Shown here: positions 20,720-28,505 of the stretch, piece after piece
Numbering within the stretch: position 1 is the stretch's first letter
How the letters are laid out: every line of letters begins with the position of its first letter
Source of the DNA: Microbacterium sp.
Lineage (GTDB): Bacteria > Actinomycetota > Actinomycetes > Actinomycetales > Microbacteriaceae
DNA: 40,555 nt
Assembly (NCBI RefSeq): GCF_011620715.1
Contig: NZ_WOYP01000071.1
Location: 1-40,555 of the forward strand
Direction of reading: 5' to 3'
Made by a program: the position numbers and the translations under genes
The notes under the pieces: model-generated
Database searches by the model: none
Told to the model about the DNA's origin: nothing
What the model saw: the letters and a program-made list of their open reading frames with translations, nothing else

Positions 20720-21814
20720 ATGCGCCGCGTCGTCATCCTCGGATCCACCGGCTCGATCGGAACCCAAGCCCTCGAGGTGATCCGGGCCAACTCCGAGCGC
20801 TTCGAGGTCGTCGGCCTCTCCGCCGGTTCCAACCGCGAGGCCATGCGGGCGCAGGCCGAGCAGTTCCGGGTCGAGTTCACTGCGCTCGGCGCCGACGAGG
20901 CCGAGCAGCTGGTGCGCGATGTGGACGCCGACGTCGTGCTCAACGGCATCACCGGATCGGTGGGACTGGGGCCGACACTGGCGGCCCTGGAAACCGGTCG
21001 CACGCTCGCCCTCGCGAACAAGGAATCCCTCATCGTCGGAGGCGATCTCGTCACGGCGATCGCGCGTCCCGGTCAGATCGTCCCCGTCGATTCCGAGCAC
21101 TCGGCGATCGCCCAGGCGCTGCGCTCCGGGGAGCACTCGGAAGTGCGGCGGCTCGTGCTGACGGCATCTGGAGGCCCGTTCCGGGGGCGCTCCCGCGAGT
21201 CGCTGGCCTCGGTGACCCCGAACGAGGCGCTCGCCCACCCGACATGGGACATGGGCCGGGTCGTCACGACCAATTCCGCCACCCTTGTGAACAAGGGCCT
21301 CGAGGTCATCGAGGCACACCTGCTCTTCGACGTCGCATACCACGACATCGACGTCGTGGTGCATCCGCAGTCGGTCGTGCACTCGATGGTCGAGTTCATC
21401 GACGGATCCACGATGGCACAGGCATCACCGCCCGACATGCGACTGCCGATCTCGCTCGGACTCGGCTGGCCGAGCCGGGTGGGCGGCGTCGGGCGTCCGA
21501 TCGACTGGACGGTCGCCGCATCCTGGACGTTCGAACCGCTCGACGAGGACGCGTTCCCGGCCGTGCGCCTCGCGAAGATGGCGGGCCGCGCTGGCGGCAC
21601 TTACCCGGCCGTGTTCAACGCCGCGAACGAGCAGGCCGTCGACGCTTTCCATGAGGGACGCCTGCCGTTCCTCGGCATCGTCGAGCTGATCGAGCAGGTG
21701 GTCGACGCGCACGATCCCGGGGCGACATCGGGCGGCGCGCTGACACGCGAATCGCTCGCCGAGGCGGAGCGCTGGGCGAGGGATGCCGCCGACCGCGCGA
21801 TCGCCGGGCGATAG
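20720..21814 (+). CDS. dxr: 1-deoxy-D-xylulose 5-phosphate reductoisomerase
   Basis: It converts DXP to 2-C-methyl-D-erythritol 4-phosphate with NADPH, the committed step of the MEP isoprenoid pathway and the fosmidomycin target. The 364 residues show the NADPH site [18 protein letters not shown] (near 4-21), [14 protein letters not shown], the metal-binding [11 protein letters not shown] (near 125-135), the flexible loop region [20 protein letters not shown] and [19 protein letters not shown]. It starts four bases after the FKBP stop, without a clear ribosome binding site, so coupling to the upstream gene is likely. ispG, which acts later in the same pathway, is 5.3 kb downstream. Confidence 0.97.
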   Translation: MRRVVILGSTGSIGTQALEVIRANSERFEVVGLSAGSNREAMRAQAEQFRVEFTALGADEAEQLVRDVDADVVLNGITGSVGLGPTLAALETGRTLALANKESLIVGGDLVTAIARPGQIVPVDSEHSAIAQALRSGEHSEVRRLVLTASGGPFRGRSRESLASVTPNEALAHPTWDMGRVVTTNSATLVNKGLEVIEAHLLFDVAYHDIDVVVHPQSVVHSMVEFIDGSTMAQASPPDMRLPISLGLGWPSRVGGVGRPIDWTVAASWTFEPLDEDAFPAVRLAKMAGRAGGTYPAVFNAANEQAVDAFHEGRLPFLGIVELIEQVVDAHDPGATSGGALTRESLAEAERWARDAADRAIAGR

Positions 21815-21815
21815 C

Positions 21816-21852
21816 GCCGGTCAGTCCGGCCTGCCGCTGTTCGGGCCGGCAG
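21816..21852. terminator. Possible bidirectional terminator between dxr and the MurE-like gene
   Basis: The 38-base gap between the two convergent stops holds GCCGG-TCAGT-CCGGC at 21816-21830 and a second stem CTGCCG/CGGCAG at 21831-21836 and 21847-21852. There is no T run on either side. Weak. Confidence 0.35.
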
Positions 21853-23472
21853 TCAATCGGAATAGGGCACGGGCCAGCGCGGCTCGGGCACCGGCCATCC
21901 CGCGTCGCGGAGCGCCCGGCGGGCCAGTTCGCGCGCCGAATACGGCGTGCGGACGCCGCGGATGTCGCGGTAATCCTGGTGTCCGGGCCCGGCCCATAGG
22001 AGCGCATCGCCGTCGCCGACGAGCCCGACCGCCTCGACGATCGCGACCTCCGGCGGAGAGTATTCGTGGATCTCGGCATCCGGGCGCGCGCGGCGCGCGC
22101 CCTCGATGAGCGTCGCGCGGATCGTGTCGATGTTCTCGAACCGCGGGTGGTGGTCGGTCACGACGAGGATGTCGCTGCCTTCCACGGCGGTGCGACCCAT
22201 GTCATGGCGCTTGGTCGGGTCGCGGTCGCCGTCGGCGCCGAAGAGCATGAGCACCTTGCCGGGTGTCACACGCCGGACGGCGGCGAGGGTCTTCTCGAAC
22301 GCGTCAGGGGAGTGGCCGAAGTCGACGTAGACGGCGGGCCCGCGGTCGCCGGAGACGCGCTCGGTGCGACCGGGGAGGTACGCGTCGATCCCGCCGTCCC
22401 GCTCGAGGGCAGCGACGATGCGATCCCACGCGTAGCCGGCCTGGAGGATCATCACGATCGCAAGTCCCGCGTTCGCGGCCATGTGCCGGCCGATCACCGG
22501 CACGATCGTGGTCAGCGAGCGTCCGTCGGTCGACGAGAGCCGGAACTCGGTGCCGGTCTGACGCTCGTCGAGGATCTCCACGACCCAGTCCGCGTCGGCG
22601 GCCGCGCCGGGATCGGTCGCGATCGCGGGCGTGCCGATCGTCACGAAGGGCACCTCGCATCGCGCGACGACCTCGATGGCGGCTGCGGAATCCAGGGAGA
22701 TGACGGCCCGGCGGGCGCGATCGGGCAGGAACAGCGGGAGCTTCGCCTCGAAGTACTCGCGCATGTCGGCGTAGTCGTCGAGGTGATCGTGGGTGAGGTT
22801 GGTGAACCCGGCGACGTCGAACAAGAGGCCGTCCACGCGGCGCCGGCTGAGCGCCTGCGCGCTCACCTCCACGGCGACGGCCTCGACGCCGCGCTCGCGC
22901 ATCAGGGCGAGCAGGGCGTGCATCTCATACGCCTCGGGCGTGGTCAGACGCGACACGATCACGTGCCCCGCGATGTGCCGCTCCGCAGTGGAGGAGAGCC
23001 CGGTGACCAGCCCCAGCTGGCCGAGGATGCCCTCGAGCAGGTGCGAGACGCTGGTCTTGCCGTTGGTGCCGGTAGTGCCGAACAGGATCGGCAGGCGGTC
23101 ATCGCGACCGGTCCCGTAGACCCAGGCCGACAGGTCGCCGAGCAGTCCGCGCGGGTCATCGACGATGACGACCGGCAGCCCGGTCGCCTCGGCGAGGTCG
23201 GCGCCTTCGGCATCCGTCACCACAGCCACGGCGCCCTTCTCGGCGGCTGCGGCGGCGAACTCCGCACCGTGACGGTTCACGCCGCGCACCGCGACGAACA
23301 CGTCGCCCGGGCGAAGATCGGCGGTGGCGAGAGTGATCCCGGTCAGGGTCGTCCCGGTCAACTCGCCCCGGGTCTCGCGGGCGAAGTGCGTGGCCAGCTC
23401 CTCGAGCGTGTGCACCGGAGGATGCTCCGGGCGCAGCACGGGGGGCAGGTGAGGGGGAACGTCAGTCGCCAT
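21853..23472 (-). CDS. MurE-like Mur ligase with altered amino-acid-binding motifs
   Basis: The 539 residues have the MurE layout: an N-terminal UDP-binding domain, the ATP loop GTTGTNGKTS (132-141), TTPEAYE (177-183) where MurE recognises the UMAG peptide, EVSAQALSRRRVDG, the carbamoylated-lysine segment YFEAKLPLF and a C-terminal amino-acid domain. MurE adds the third residue (meso-DAP, lysine or another diamine) to UDP-MurNAc-L-Ala-D-Glu. Two motifs that bind this residue differ from the family: DNPR is HHPR (441-444) and GKGHE is GPGHQ (495-499). The gene is away from a division-cell-wall cluster, between dxr and rseP. It may be the only MurE with a non-DAP substrate or a second paralogue. 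The ATG at 23472 has no strong ribosome binding site. Confidence 0.85.
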   Translation of the reverse strand: MATDVPPHLPPVLRPEHPPVHTLEELATHFARETRGELTGTTLTGITLATADLRPGDVFVAVRGVNRHGAEFAAAAAEKGAVAVVTDAEGADLAEATGLPVVIVDDPRGLLGDLSAWVYGTGRDDRLPILFGTTGTNGKTSVSHLLEGILGQLGLVTGLSSTAERHIAGHVIVSRLTTPEAYEMHALLALMRERGVEAVAVEVSAQALSRRRVDGLLFDVAGFTNLTHDHLDDYADMREYFEAKLPLFLPDRARRAVISLDSAAAIEVVARCEVPFVTIGTPAIATDPGAAADADWVVEILDERQTGTEFRLSSTDGRSLTTIVPVIGRHMAANAGLAIVMILQAGYAWDRIVAALERDGGIDAYLPGRTERVSGDRGPAVYVDFGHSPDAFEKTLAAVRRVTPGKVLMLFGADGDRDPTKRHDMGRTAVEGSDILVVTDHHPRFENIDTIRATLIEGARRARPDAEIHEYSPPEVAIVEAVGLVGDGDALLWAGPGHQDYRDIRGVRTPYSARELARRALRDAGWPVPEPRWPVPYSD

Positions 23473-23526
23473 GGCGCATCCATCTTCTCATCCGGGCACA
23501 CTCGGCATGCTCAAAGCCGCCGGCGG

Positions 23527-23532
23527 TAGCGT
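23527..23532 (+). promoter_or_regulatory. -10 box (TAGCGT), leaderless, for rseP
   Basis: TAGCGT is followed by six bases and then the GTG at 23539. It is identical in sequence and spacing to the box before the aldo/keto reductase at 11256. Confidence 0.55.
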
Positions 23533-23538
23533 GTCCGT

Positions 23539-24882
23539 GTGGAAGCGATCGCATTCGTCGTCGGAGTCGTCCTCATGGTGGTGGGGCTGGCCGTGTCGAT
23601 CGCGCTGCACGAGCTCGGCCACCTCGTTCCGGCGAAGAAGTTCGGCGTTCGCGTCGGGCAGTACATGATCGGGTTCGGCCCGACGCTCTGGTCGCGCCGC
23701 ATCGGCGCGACGCAGTACGGATTCAAGGCGATCCCGCTCGGCGGCTACATCTCGATGGCCGGCATGTACCCGCCCTCGCCCAAGGAGCTCGAGGCGGCGG
23801 CCTCCGGCCACCGCACCGGACGCGCCGGCGGCGGCTTCTTCGCGACGATGGTGCAGGACGCCCGGGCGGCGAACGACGAGACGCTGGCGGGCGACGAGGA
23901 CGACCGCGTCTTCTACAAGCTCCCGGTCTGGAAGCGTGTGGTCATCATGCTCGGCGGCCCGGTGATGAACCTGCTGTTCGCCGTCGTGCTGTTCGCGATC
24001 CTGCTCTCGGGCATCGGCGTGCAGACCGCGACCACCACCGTGAACAGCGTGAGCGAATGCATCATCCCTGCCGACGCCGGCCGCACCGAGTGCGCGCCAT
24101 CCGATCCCGTGGCCCCCGCGGCCGCCGCCGGGCTGCAGCCGGGCGATGTGATCGTCGAGGTCGAGGGCCAGACGATCAGCACGTTCGCCGAGGCGTCCGC
24201 CGTGATCCGCGAATCGCCCGGCGAGCCGGTGAGCATCGTGATCGAGCGCGACGGCGCATCGCAGACGATCACCCTCACGCCGACCGCGATCGACCAGCCC
24301 GTGACGGATGTCGCCGGCCGGCCCGTGCTCGATGCGAACGGCGATCCGCAGACCCAGCTGGTCGGCTTCGCCGGGATCCGTCAGGAGGTCGAATACCTGC
24401 ATCAGCCCATCTGGGCGGGGCCCGCGGCCGCGTTCGAGAACGTCGGCGCCGTCGCCGGCATCATCTGGCAGCTGCCGGTCAAGGTGTACCAGACCGGGGT
24501 GACCCTCGTCACCGGCGACGAGCGCGACCCCACGGGACCGCTCAGCATCGTCGGCGCCGGCATCCTGTCGGGCGAAGTCGCGGCGGCCGACGCTCCGGTG
24601 CTCAACCGCGTGGCAGGCTTTCTGGGCCTTCTGGCCTCACTCAATATCGCACTGTTCGTCTTCAACCTGATCCCGCTGCTGCCGCTGGACGGCGGGCACA
24701 TCGTCGTGGCGCTGTGGGACGGGATCAAGCGCATGTGGGCGAAGCTGTTCCACCGTCCGCCGCCGAAGCCGGTGGACGCGACCAAGCTCGTGCCGGTGAC
24801 CTTCGTCGTGGTGATCGCGCTGATCGGGATGGGCGCGATCCTGATCCTGGCCGACATATTCAACCCGGTATCGCTCCTCTGA
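23539..24882 (+). CDS. rseP: Site-2 intramembrane zinc protease (RseP/Rip1 family)
   Basis: This M50 protease cuts membrane-bound regulators such as anti-sigma factors within the membrane. The 447 residues carry the zinc motif HELGH near 24-28, KAIPLGGYISMAGMYP near 63-78, a PDZ domain around 190-270 (AGLQPGDVIVEVEGQTI) and the second active-site motif NLIPLLPLDGGHIV near 376-389, where the Asp binds zinc. Three or four membrane helices are predicted. The position beside dxr and ispG is that of mycobacterial rip1. A GTG start follows a leaderless-type promoter. No anti-sigma gene is in the window. Confidence 0.95.
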   Translation: MEAIAFVVGVVLMVVGLAVSIALHELGHLVPAKKFGVRVGQYMIGFGPTLWSRRIGATQYGFKAIPLGGYISMAGMYPPSPKELEAAASGHRTGRAGGGFFATMVQDARAANDETLAGDEDDRVFYKLPVWKRVVIMLGGPVMNLLFAVVLFAILLSGIGVQTATTTVNSVSECIIPADAGRTECAPSDPVAPAAAAGLQPGDVIVEVEGQTISTFAEASAVIRESPGEPVSIVIERDGASQTITLTPTAIDQPVTDVAGRPVLDANGDPQTQLVGFAGIRQEVEYLHQPIWAGPAAAFENVGAVAGIIWQLPVKVYQTGVTLVTGDERDPTGPLSIVGAGILSGEVAAADAPVLNRVAGFLGLLASLNIALFVFNLIPLLPLDGGHIVVALWDGIKRMWAKLFHRPPPKPVDATKLVPVTFVVVIALIGMGAILILADIFNPVSLL

Positions 24883-24902
24883 AACAGGCGCGCTGACACG
24901 GG

Positions 24903-26852
24903 CTACGCGTCGACGGGCGAGAGCGCCGCCGAGACGAGGCGCTCGAGCGTCGTCATGCCGTCGCGGGACAGAATCGATTCGAGGTGGCCCTGCACCGAGG
25001 CGAATCCCGGCCCGCGGAGCGCATACACGTCACCGCTGACCGGGTCGGCGGCGACCTCCGCCTCACCGACCGATGTCGTGCCGGCCGGAACGCGGGCGGT
25101 GAATGTGTTGTAGAAGCCGATGGATGCCGGAACCCCGAAGATGTCGATCGTCTTCTGAAGGCCCTGATGGGGTGCCTCCAGCGGCGCAAGCTCGATGCCG
25201 AAGGTGCGGGCGAGGATCTGATGGCTCAGGCACACCGCCAGCAGCGGGCGTCCAGAGTCGCGGCGCCGCGCGACGACCTCGCGCATGCGCTGCATCCGCG
25301 CCGATCCGCGCTCTCGAGGGTCGCCGGGTCCGGGGCCCGAGACGATGAGCTCGGCATCGTCGATCTGCGCATCGGTGATGTCGCTCCACGAGACGATCCG
25401 CACGTCGAGTCCGAGATGGCGCAGCTGATGGGCGAGCATGGTCGTGAACCGGTCCTCGGCATCAACGACGATCGCCGAGCGTCCCTGGAACGGGCCGCCC
25501 GCCGTGAGCGGCTCCTGCGGGTTCAGCCAGAAGGCCGCGAGACGCGCATTGCGCGAGGCGAGCAGCGTCGCGATCTCGGCGTCGTCCGCGAGCGGCCGGC
25601 GATCGTCGGACGGCGCGTCCTCATCGATGGTGGCCGCATCGATCGCGGCACCCGCAAGCTCCGCCCGCCCGTCGCGGGGGACCGCACCGATCGCGCCGAG
25701 CACGCCTGCCGCTTTGCCGTGCGTCTCGCTGACCTCGCCATACGGGTCGGAGTGGCGCACGAGTGTCGCGCCGACCGGCACGCGGAGCCGGCCGTCTACG
25801 AGGTACGCGGTGCGGATCAGAATCGGTGCGTCGAGGTCGTGCGTCGACTCGCCGGCGAGAATCGCGTCGGTGCGCGGCGTGAACAGCGCGGCGACGCCGG
25901 AGTAATAGCCGCGGGGGGTCGTCTCGTGGCGGGTGATCACGGTGCAGGCGTTCTGCATCGGCGAGCCGGTGACCGTGGGGGCGAACATCGTCTCGCGGAG
26001 GATGTCGCGCGGGTCCAGCCGGCTGCGTCCGCGCAGCACGTACTCGGTGTGGGTGAGCCGCGACATCTCCTTGAGGCGCGGGCCGGTGATGCGCCCGCCG
26101 TCGGAGCAGACCGCGCTCATCATCTTGAGCTCCTCGTCCACGACCATGAAGAGCTCTTCGGTCTCTTTGGTCGACTCGAGGAACTCGGTCAGCGTCTCGA
26201 CGGTCGCTCCGCCGGGAGGGTGACGGAACGTGCCGGAGATCGGGTTCATCGTCACGACGCCGTCGCGCGCGCTCACATGGGCCTCGGGGCTCGCGCCCAC
26301 GGCGACGTGGCCGGGTGTGACCACCGCGAAGGTCCAATACGCGCCGCGTTCGTGCTCGAGCAGGGCCCGGAACCAGGTCAGCGCCGCGGTCGCGGCATCC
26401 GCATCGACGCCCGCGGTGAAATCGCGACGGATCACGAAGTTCGCGCCCTCGCCCAGCCCGATCTCATCGGCGATCACCCGCCGGACGATCGCCGCGTAGT
26501 CGTCATCGGCGATGTCGAACCCGGCATCGGTGAGGGGGATCGGGGCAGTGGGCAACTGGGCGATCGCCGCGTCGCGGTCGATGACCGTGCGATCGCGGAC
26601 GATCAGGCAGCGCAGCGGAGCCCCGTCGTCGTGGCACACGAATCCGCGTTCGCGCACCTGGCGGAACGGCACCAGGGCCAGCACCTCCTGCGCCGCGCCG
26701 TCGGCATCGGTCAGGGGGATATCGGCGAGCAGGTCGACGTCCACGACGTCGCCGGTGAGCACCTCGATCGTGGCGGCGTCACGCGCGAGGAGCGCGAACG
26801 GGATGCCGCGCGCGGCGAGTTCGATCAGAGCGGCGGGACCGGCGTCGGTCAT
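24903..26852 (-). CDS. Fused anthranilate synthase (TrpE-TrpG, PhzE-like)
   Basis: The 649 residues join a chorismate-using synthase domain (about 1-420) to a class I glutamine amidotransferase (about 440-640). The synthase contains [48 protein letters not shown] and RGYYSG. The amidotransferase has its nucleophile in [11 protein letters not shown] and the His/Glu pair in [10 protein letters not shown]. The product is anthranilate, or ADIC as in phenazine pathways. The trp attenuator upstream argues for anthranilate. TGSP in place of SGAP and no LLES near the N-terminus make it PhzE-like and perhaps not feedback-inhibited by Trp. ATG 26852 has GGAGG five bases upstream; ATG 26885 is in frame but has none. 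Confidence 0.9.
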   Translation of the reverse strand: MTDAGPAALIELAARGIPFALLARDAATIEVLTGDVVDVDLLADIPLTDADGAAQEVLALVPFRQVRERGFVCHDDGAPLRCLIVRDRTVIDRDAAIAQLPTAPIPLTDAGFDIADDDYAAIVRRVIADEIGLGEGANFVIRRDFTAGVDADAATAALTWFRALLEHERGAYWTFAVVTPGHVAVGASPEAHVSARDGVVTMNPISGTFRHPPGGATVETLTEFLESTKETEELFMVVDEELKMMSAVCSDGGRITGPRLKEMSRLTHTEYVLRGRSRLDPRDILRETMFAPTVTGSPMQNACTVITRHETTPRGYYSGVAALFTPRTDAILAGESTHDLDAPILIRTAYLVDGRLRVPVGATLVRHSDPYGEVSETHGKAAGVLGAIGAVPRDGRAELAGAAIDAATIDEDAPSDDRRPLADDAEIATLLASRNARLAAFWLNPQEPLTAGGPFQGRSAIVVDAEDRFTTMLAHQLRHLGLDVRIVSWSDITDAQIDDAELIVSGPGPGDPRERGSARMQRMREVVARRRDSGRPLLAVCLSHQILARTFGIELAPLEAPHQGLQKTIDIFGVPASIGFYNTFTARVPAGTTSVGEAEVAADPVSGDVYALRGPGFASVQGHLESILSRDGMTTLERLVSAALSPVDA

Positions 26853-26891
26853 CGGGGCCTCCGGTGTGGGGCGGGCGGTCGCCATGAAACG

Positions 26892-26914
26892 AAAAAACCG
26901 CCCGGGGGCGGTTT
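26892..26914 (-). terminator. Attenuator terminator of the trp leader
   Basis: On the minus strand AAACCGCC, loop CCCG and GGCGGTTT (26914 to 26895) form an 8-bp stem, followed by a run that brings the T tract to six (26897-26892). It lies 39 bases before the synthase start and is mutually exclusive with the antiterminator. Confidence 0.9.
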
Positions 26915-26941
26915 GTGGTCGGGAAACGCGAACACACCGCC
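26907..26941 (-). promoter_or_regulatory. Antiterminator of the trp attenuator
   Basis: On the minus strand GGCGGU (26941-26936) can pair with ACCGCC (26912-26907), and GUG (26935-26933) with CAC (26917-26915), across a two-base bulge. This uses the left arm of the terminator. The same GGCGG can instead pair with CCGCC (26951-26947) inside the leader peptide gene, which frees the terminator. Confidence 0.75.
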
Positions 26942-26976
26942 TAGAAGGCGGGCCACCAGGTGCGGTTCGCGAGCAT
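26941..26976 (-). CDS. trpL: Trp operon leader peptide ([11 protein letters not shown])
   Basis: A 12-codon reading frame, ATG at 26976 to TAG at 26941-26943, encodes [11 protein letters not shown]. Two adjacent Trp codons (TGGTGG at 26958-26953) precede the CCGCC strand that pairs with GGCGG after the stop. A ribosome waiting at the Trp codons would cover CCGCC, let the antiterminator form and allow synthesis of the downstream synthase. With ample Trp the ribosome reaches the stop, masks GGCGG and the terminator forms. Six bases before the ATG is TATCGT, so the leader is probably translated from a leaderless transcript. The arrangement is that of known trp attenuators; the individual features are visible in the sequence. 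Confidence 0.88.
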   Translation of the reverse strand: MLANRTWWPAF

Positions 26977-26982
26977 GCGGTC

Positions 26983-26988
26983 ACGATA
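26983..26988 (-). promoter_or_regulatory. -10 box (TATCGT) for trpL and the synthase
   Basis: On the minus strand TATCGT is followed by six bases and then the trpL ATG. The -35 is weak (CTTCCG about 16 bases upstream). The divergent ispG box is 86 bases away. Confidence 0.5.
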
Positions 26989-27073
26989 TCAGACGCGCCG
27001 CCGCCGGAAGCCCCGCCGCCTCCGCGTCCGCCCCGAGTTCGGCCGCCTCCGGCCCGCCGACGGCCGCGGGTCG

Positions 27074-27079
27074 TAGGCT
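27074..27079 (+). promoter_or_regulatory. -10 box (TAGGCT), leaderless, for ispG
   Basis: TAGGCT is followed by seven bases (GGGGGAC) and then the GTG at 27087. This supports that start over GTG 27096 or ATG 27108. Confidence 0.55.
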
Positions 27080-27086
27080 GGGGGAC

Positions 27087-28238
27087 GTGCCAGCCGTGAA
27101 TCTCGGGATGCCCAAGGTCCCCGAAACCCTCGCCCCGCGCCGCAAGTCCCGGCAGATCAGAGTGGGCAAGGTGCTCGTCGGCGGTGATGCCCCGGTCAGC
27201 GTGCAGTCGATGTGCACCACGCCGACGACGAACATCAACGGGACGCTCCAGCAGATCGCCGAGCTGACGGCATCCGGCTGTGAGATCGTGCGTGTCGCGG
27301 TGCCGTCGCAGGACGACGCCGACGTGCTGCACATCATCGCCAAGAAGAGCCAGATCCCGGTGATCGCGGACATCCACTTCCAGCCGAAGTACGTCTTCCA
27401 GGCGATCGACGCCGGGTGCGCCGCCGTGCGCGTGAACCCGGGCAACATCCGCAAGTTCGACGACAAAGTCGGTGAGATCGCCAAGGCGGCGACGGATGCC
27501 GGCGTGTCGCTGCGCATCGGCGTGAACGCCGGATCGCTCGACCCGCGGCTGCTGCAGAAGTACGGCAAGGCGACTCCCGAGGCGCTCGCCGAGAGCGCGC
27601 GCTGGGAGGCGTCGCTGTTCGAGGAGCACGACTTCCACGACTTCAAGATCTCGGTCAAGCACAACGACCCCGTGATCATGGTGCAGGCCTACCGACTGCT
27701 CGCGCAGATGGGCGACTGGCCGCTGCACCTCGGCGTCACCGAGGCGGGGCCGGCGTTCCAGGGCACCATCAAGAGCGCCACGGCCTTCGGCATCCTGCTC
27801 GGTGAGGGGATCGGCGACACGATCCGCGTCTCGCTGTCTGCTCCGCCCGCCGAAGAGGTCAAGGTCGGTCACCAGATCCTGCAGTCGCTGAACCTGCGCG
27901 AGCGCAAGCTCGAGATCGTCTCGTGCCCCTCGTGCGGGCGCGCGCAGGTGGACGTGTACACGCTCGCCGACAACGTGACTGAGGGCCTCAAGGACATGAC
28001 CGTGCCGCTGCGCGTCGCGGTGATGGGGTGCGTCGTCAATGGCCCGGGCGAGGCCCGCGAGGCCGACCTCGGTGTGGCCTCGGGCAACGGCAAGGGGCAG
28101 ATCTTCGTCAAGGGCGAGGTCATCAAGACCGTACCGGAGGCCGAGATCGTCGCGACGCTGATCGAAGAGGCGAACCGGCTCGCCGCCGAGATGGGCCCCG
28201 CGGCCCCGGTCGGCACGGCGCAGGTCGTCACGGCCTGA
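27087..28238 (+). CDS. ispG: 4-hydroxy-3-methylbut-2-enyl diphosphate synthase
   Basis: IspG (GcpE) reduces the cyclic diphosphate MEcPP to HMBPP with a [4Fe-4S] cluster, the penultimate MEP-pathway step. The 383 residues include [17 protein letters not shown] near 38-54, [46 protein letters not shown] and [21 protein letters not shown]. The cluster ligands are in [11 protein letters not shown] (two Cys) and [16 protein letters not shown] (one Cys plus Glu). The GTG at 27087 matches the leaderless promoter; ATG 27108 would still keep the whole domain. Together with dxr, the pathway is represented at both ends. Confidence 0.97.
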   Translation: MPAVNLGMPKVPETLAPRRKSRQIRVGKVLVGGDAPVSVQSMCTTPTTNINGTLQQIAELTASGCEIVRVAVPSQDDADVLHIIAKKSQIPVIADIHFQPKYVFQAIDAGCAAVRVNPGNIRKFDDKVGEIAKAATDAGVSLRIGVNAGSLDPRLLQKYGKATPEALAESARWEASLFEEHDFHDFKISVKHNDPVIMVQAYRLLAQMGDWPLHLGVTEAGPAFQGTIKSATAFGILLGEGIGDTIRVSLSAPPAEEVKVGHQILQSLNLRERKLEIVSCPSCGRAQVDVYTLADNVTEGLKDMTVPLRVAVMGCVVNGPGEAREADLGVASGNGKGQIFVKGEVIKTVPEAEIVATLIEEANRLAAEMGPAAPVGTAQVVTA

Positions 28239-28491
28239 GATGTGAGCTGTTCTTGCCGACGGCGGATCGGTCGAGGACTGCGACTCATGCCCGCCCGTGC
28301 GATGCCGGTCGGTCGCATCCTCTCCACCGGCATCCGCCGTCGCGAGCGCGATGCGCTGCTTCGGGGTGAACAGGCGCTGTTCGCGCCGGAGGTCGAGGGA
28401 GTGCCCGCTCGTCGAAGCGGCGCAAGGCACCCTTCGGTTCGAGCACGTTGCATCTCGGACGCCGTCGCCCAGCCGGTCGGTGACCCCGCCC
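28239..28491. other. Gap between ispG and proS with no recognised gene
   Basis: About 250 bases with no convincing coding frame: the frames open here have no family motif and merely run into ispG or proS shadows. GAACAG-GCG-CTGTTC at 28368-28382 is a perfect inverted repeat with a 3-base loop, possibly an operator. No T-box leader, tRNA or riboswitch was recognised upstream of proS. Confidence 0.4.
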
Positions 28492-28497
28492 TAGACT
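28492..28497 (+). promoter_or_regulatory. -10 box (TAGACT), leaderless, for proS
   Basis: TAGACT is followed by eight bases and then the GTG at 28506. It has the same sequence as the sua5 box at 92-97. Confidence 0.5.
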
Positions 28498-28505
28498 TGA
28501 CGATC

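Noticed and set aside
24903..28430. Very long minus-strand frame of 1175 codons through the synthase gene and ispG
   Set aside because: Only the downstream 649 codons have family motifs. The first half is antisense to ispG and the trp leader and has no recognisable domain.
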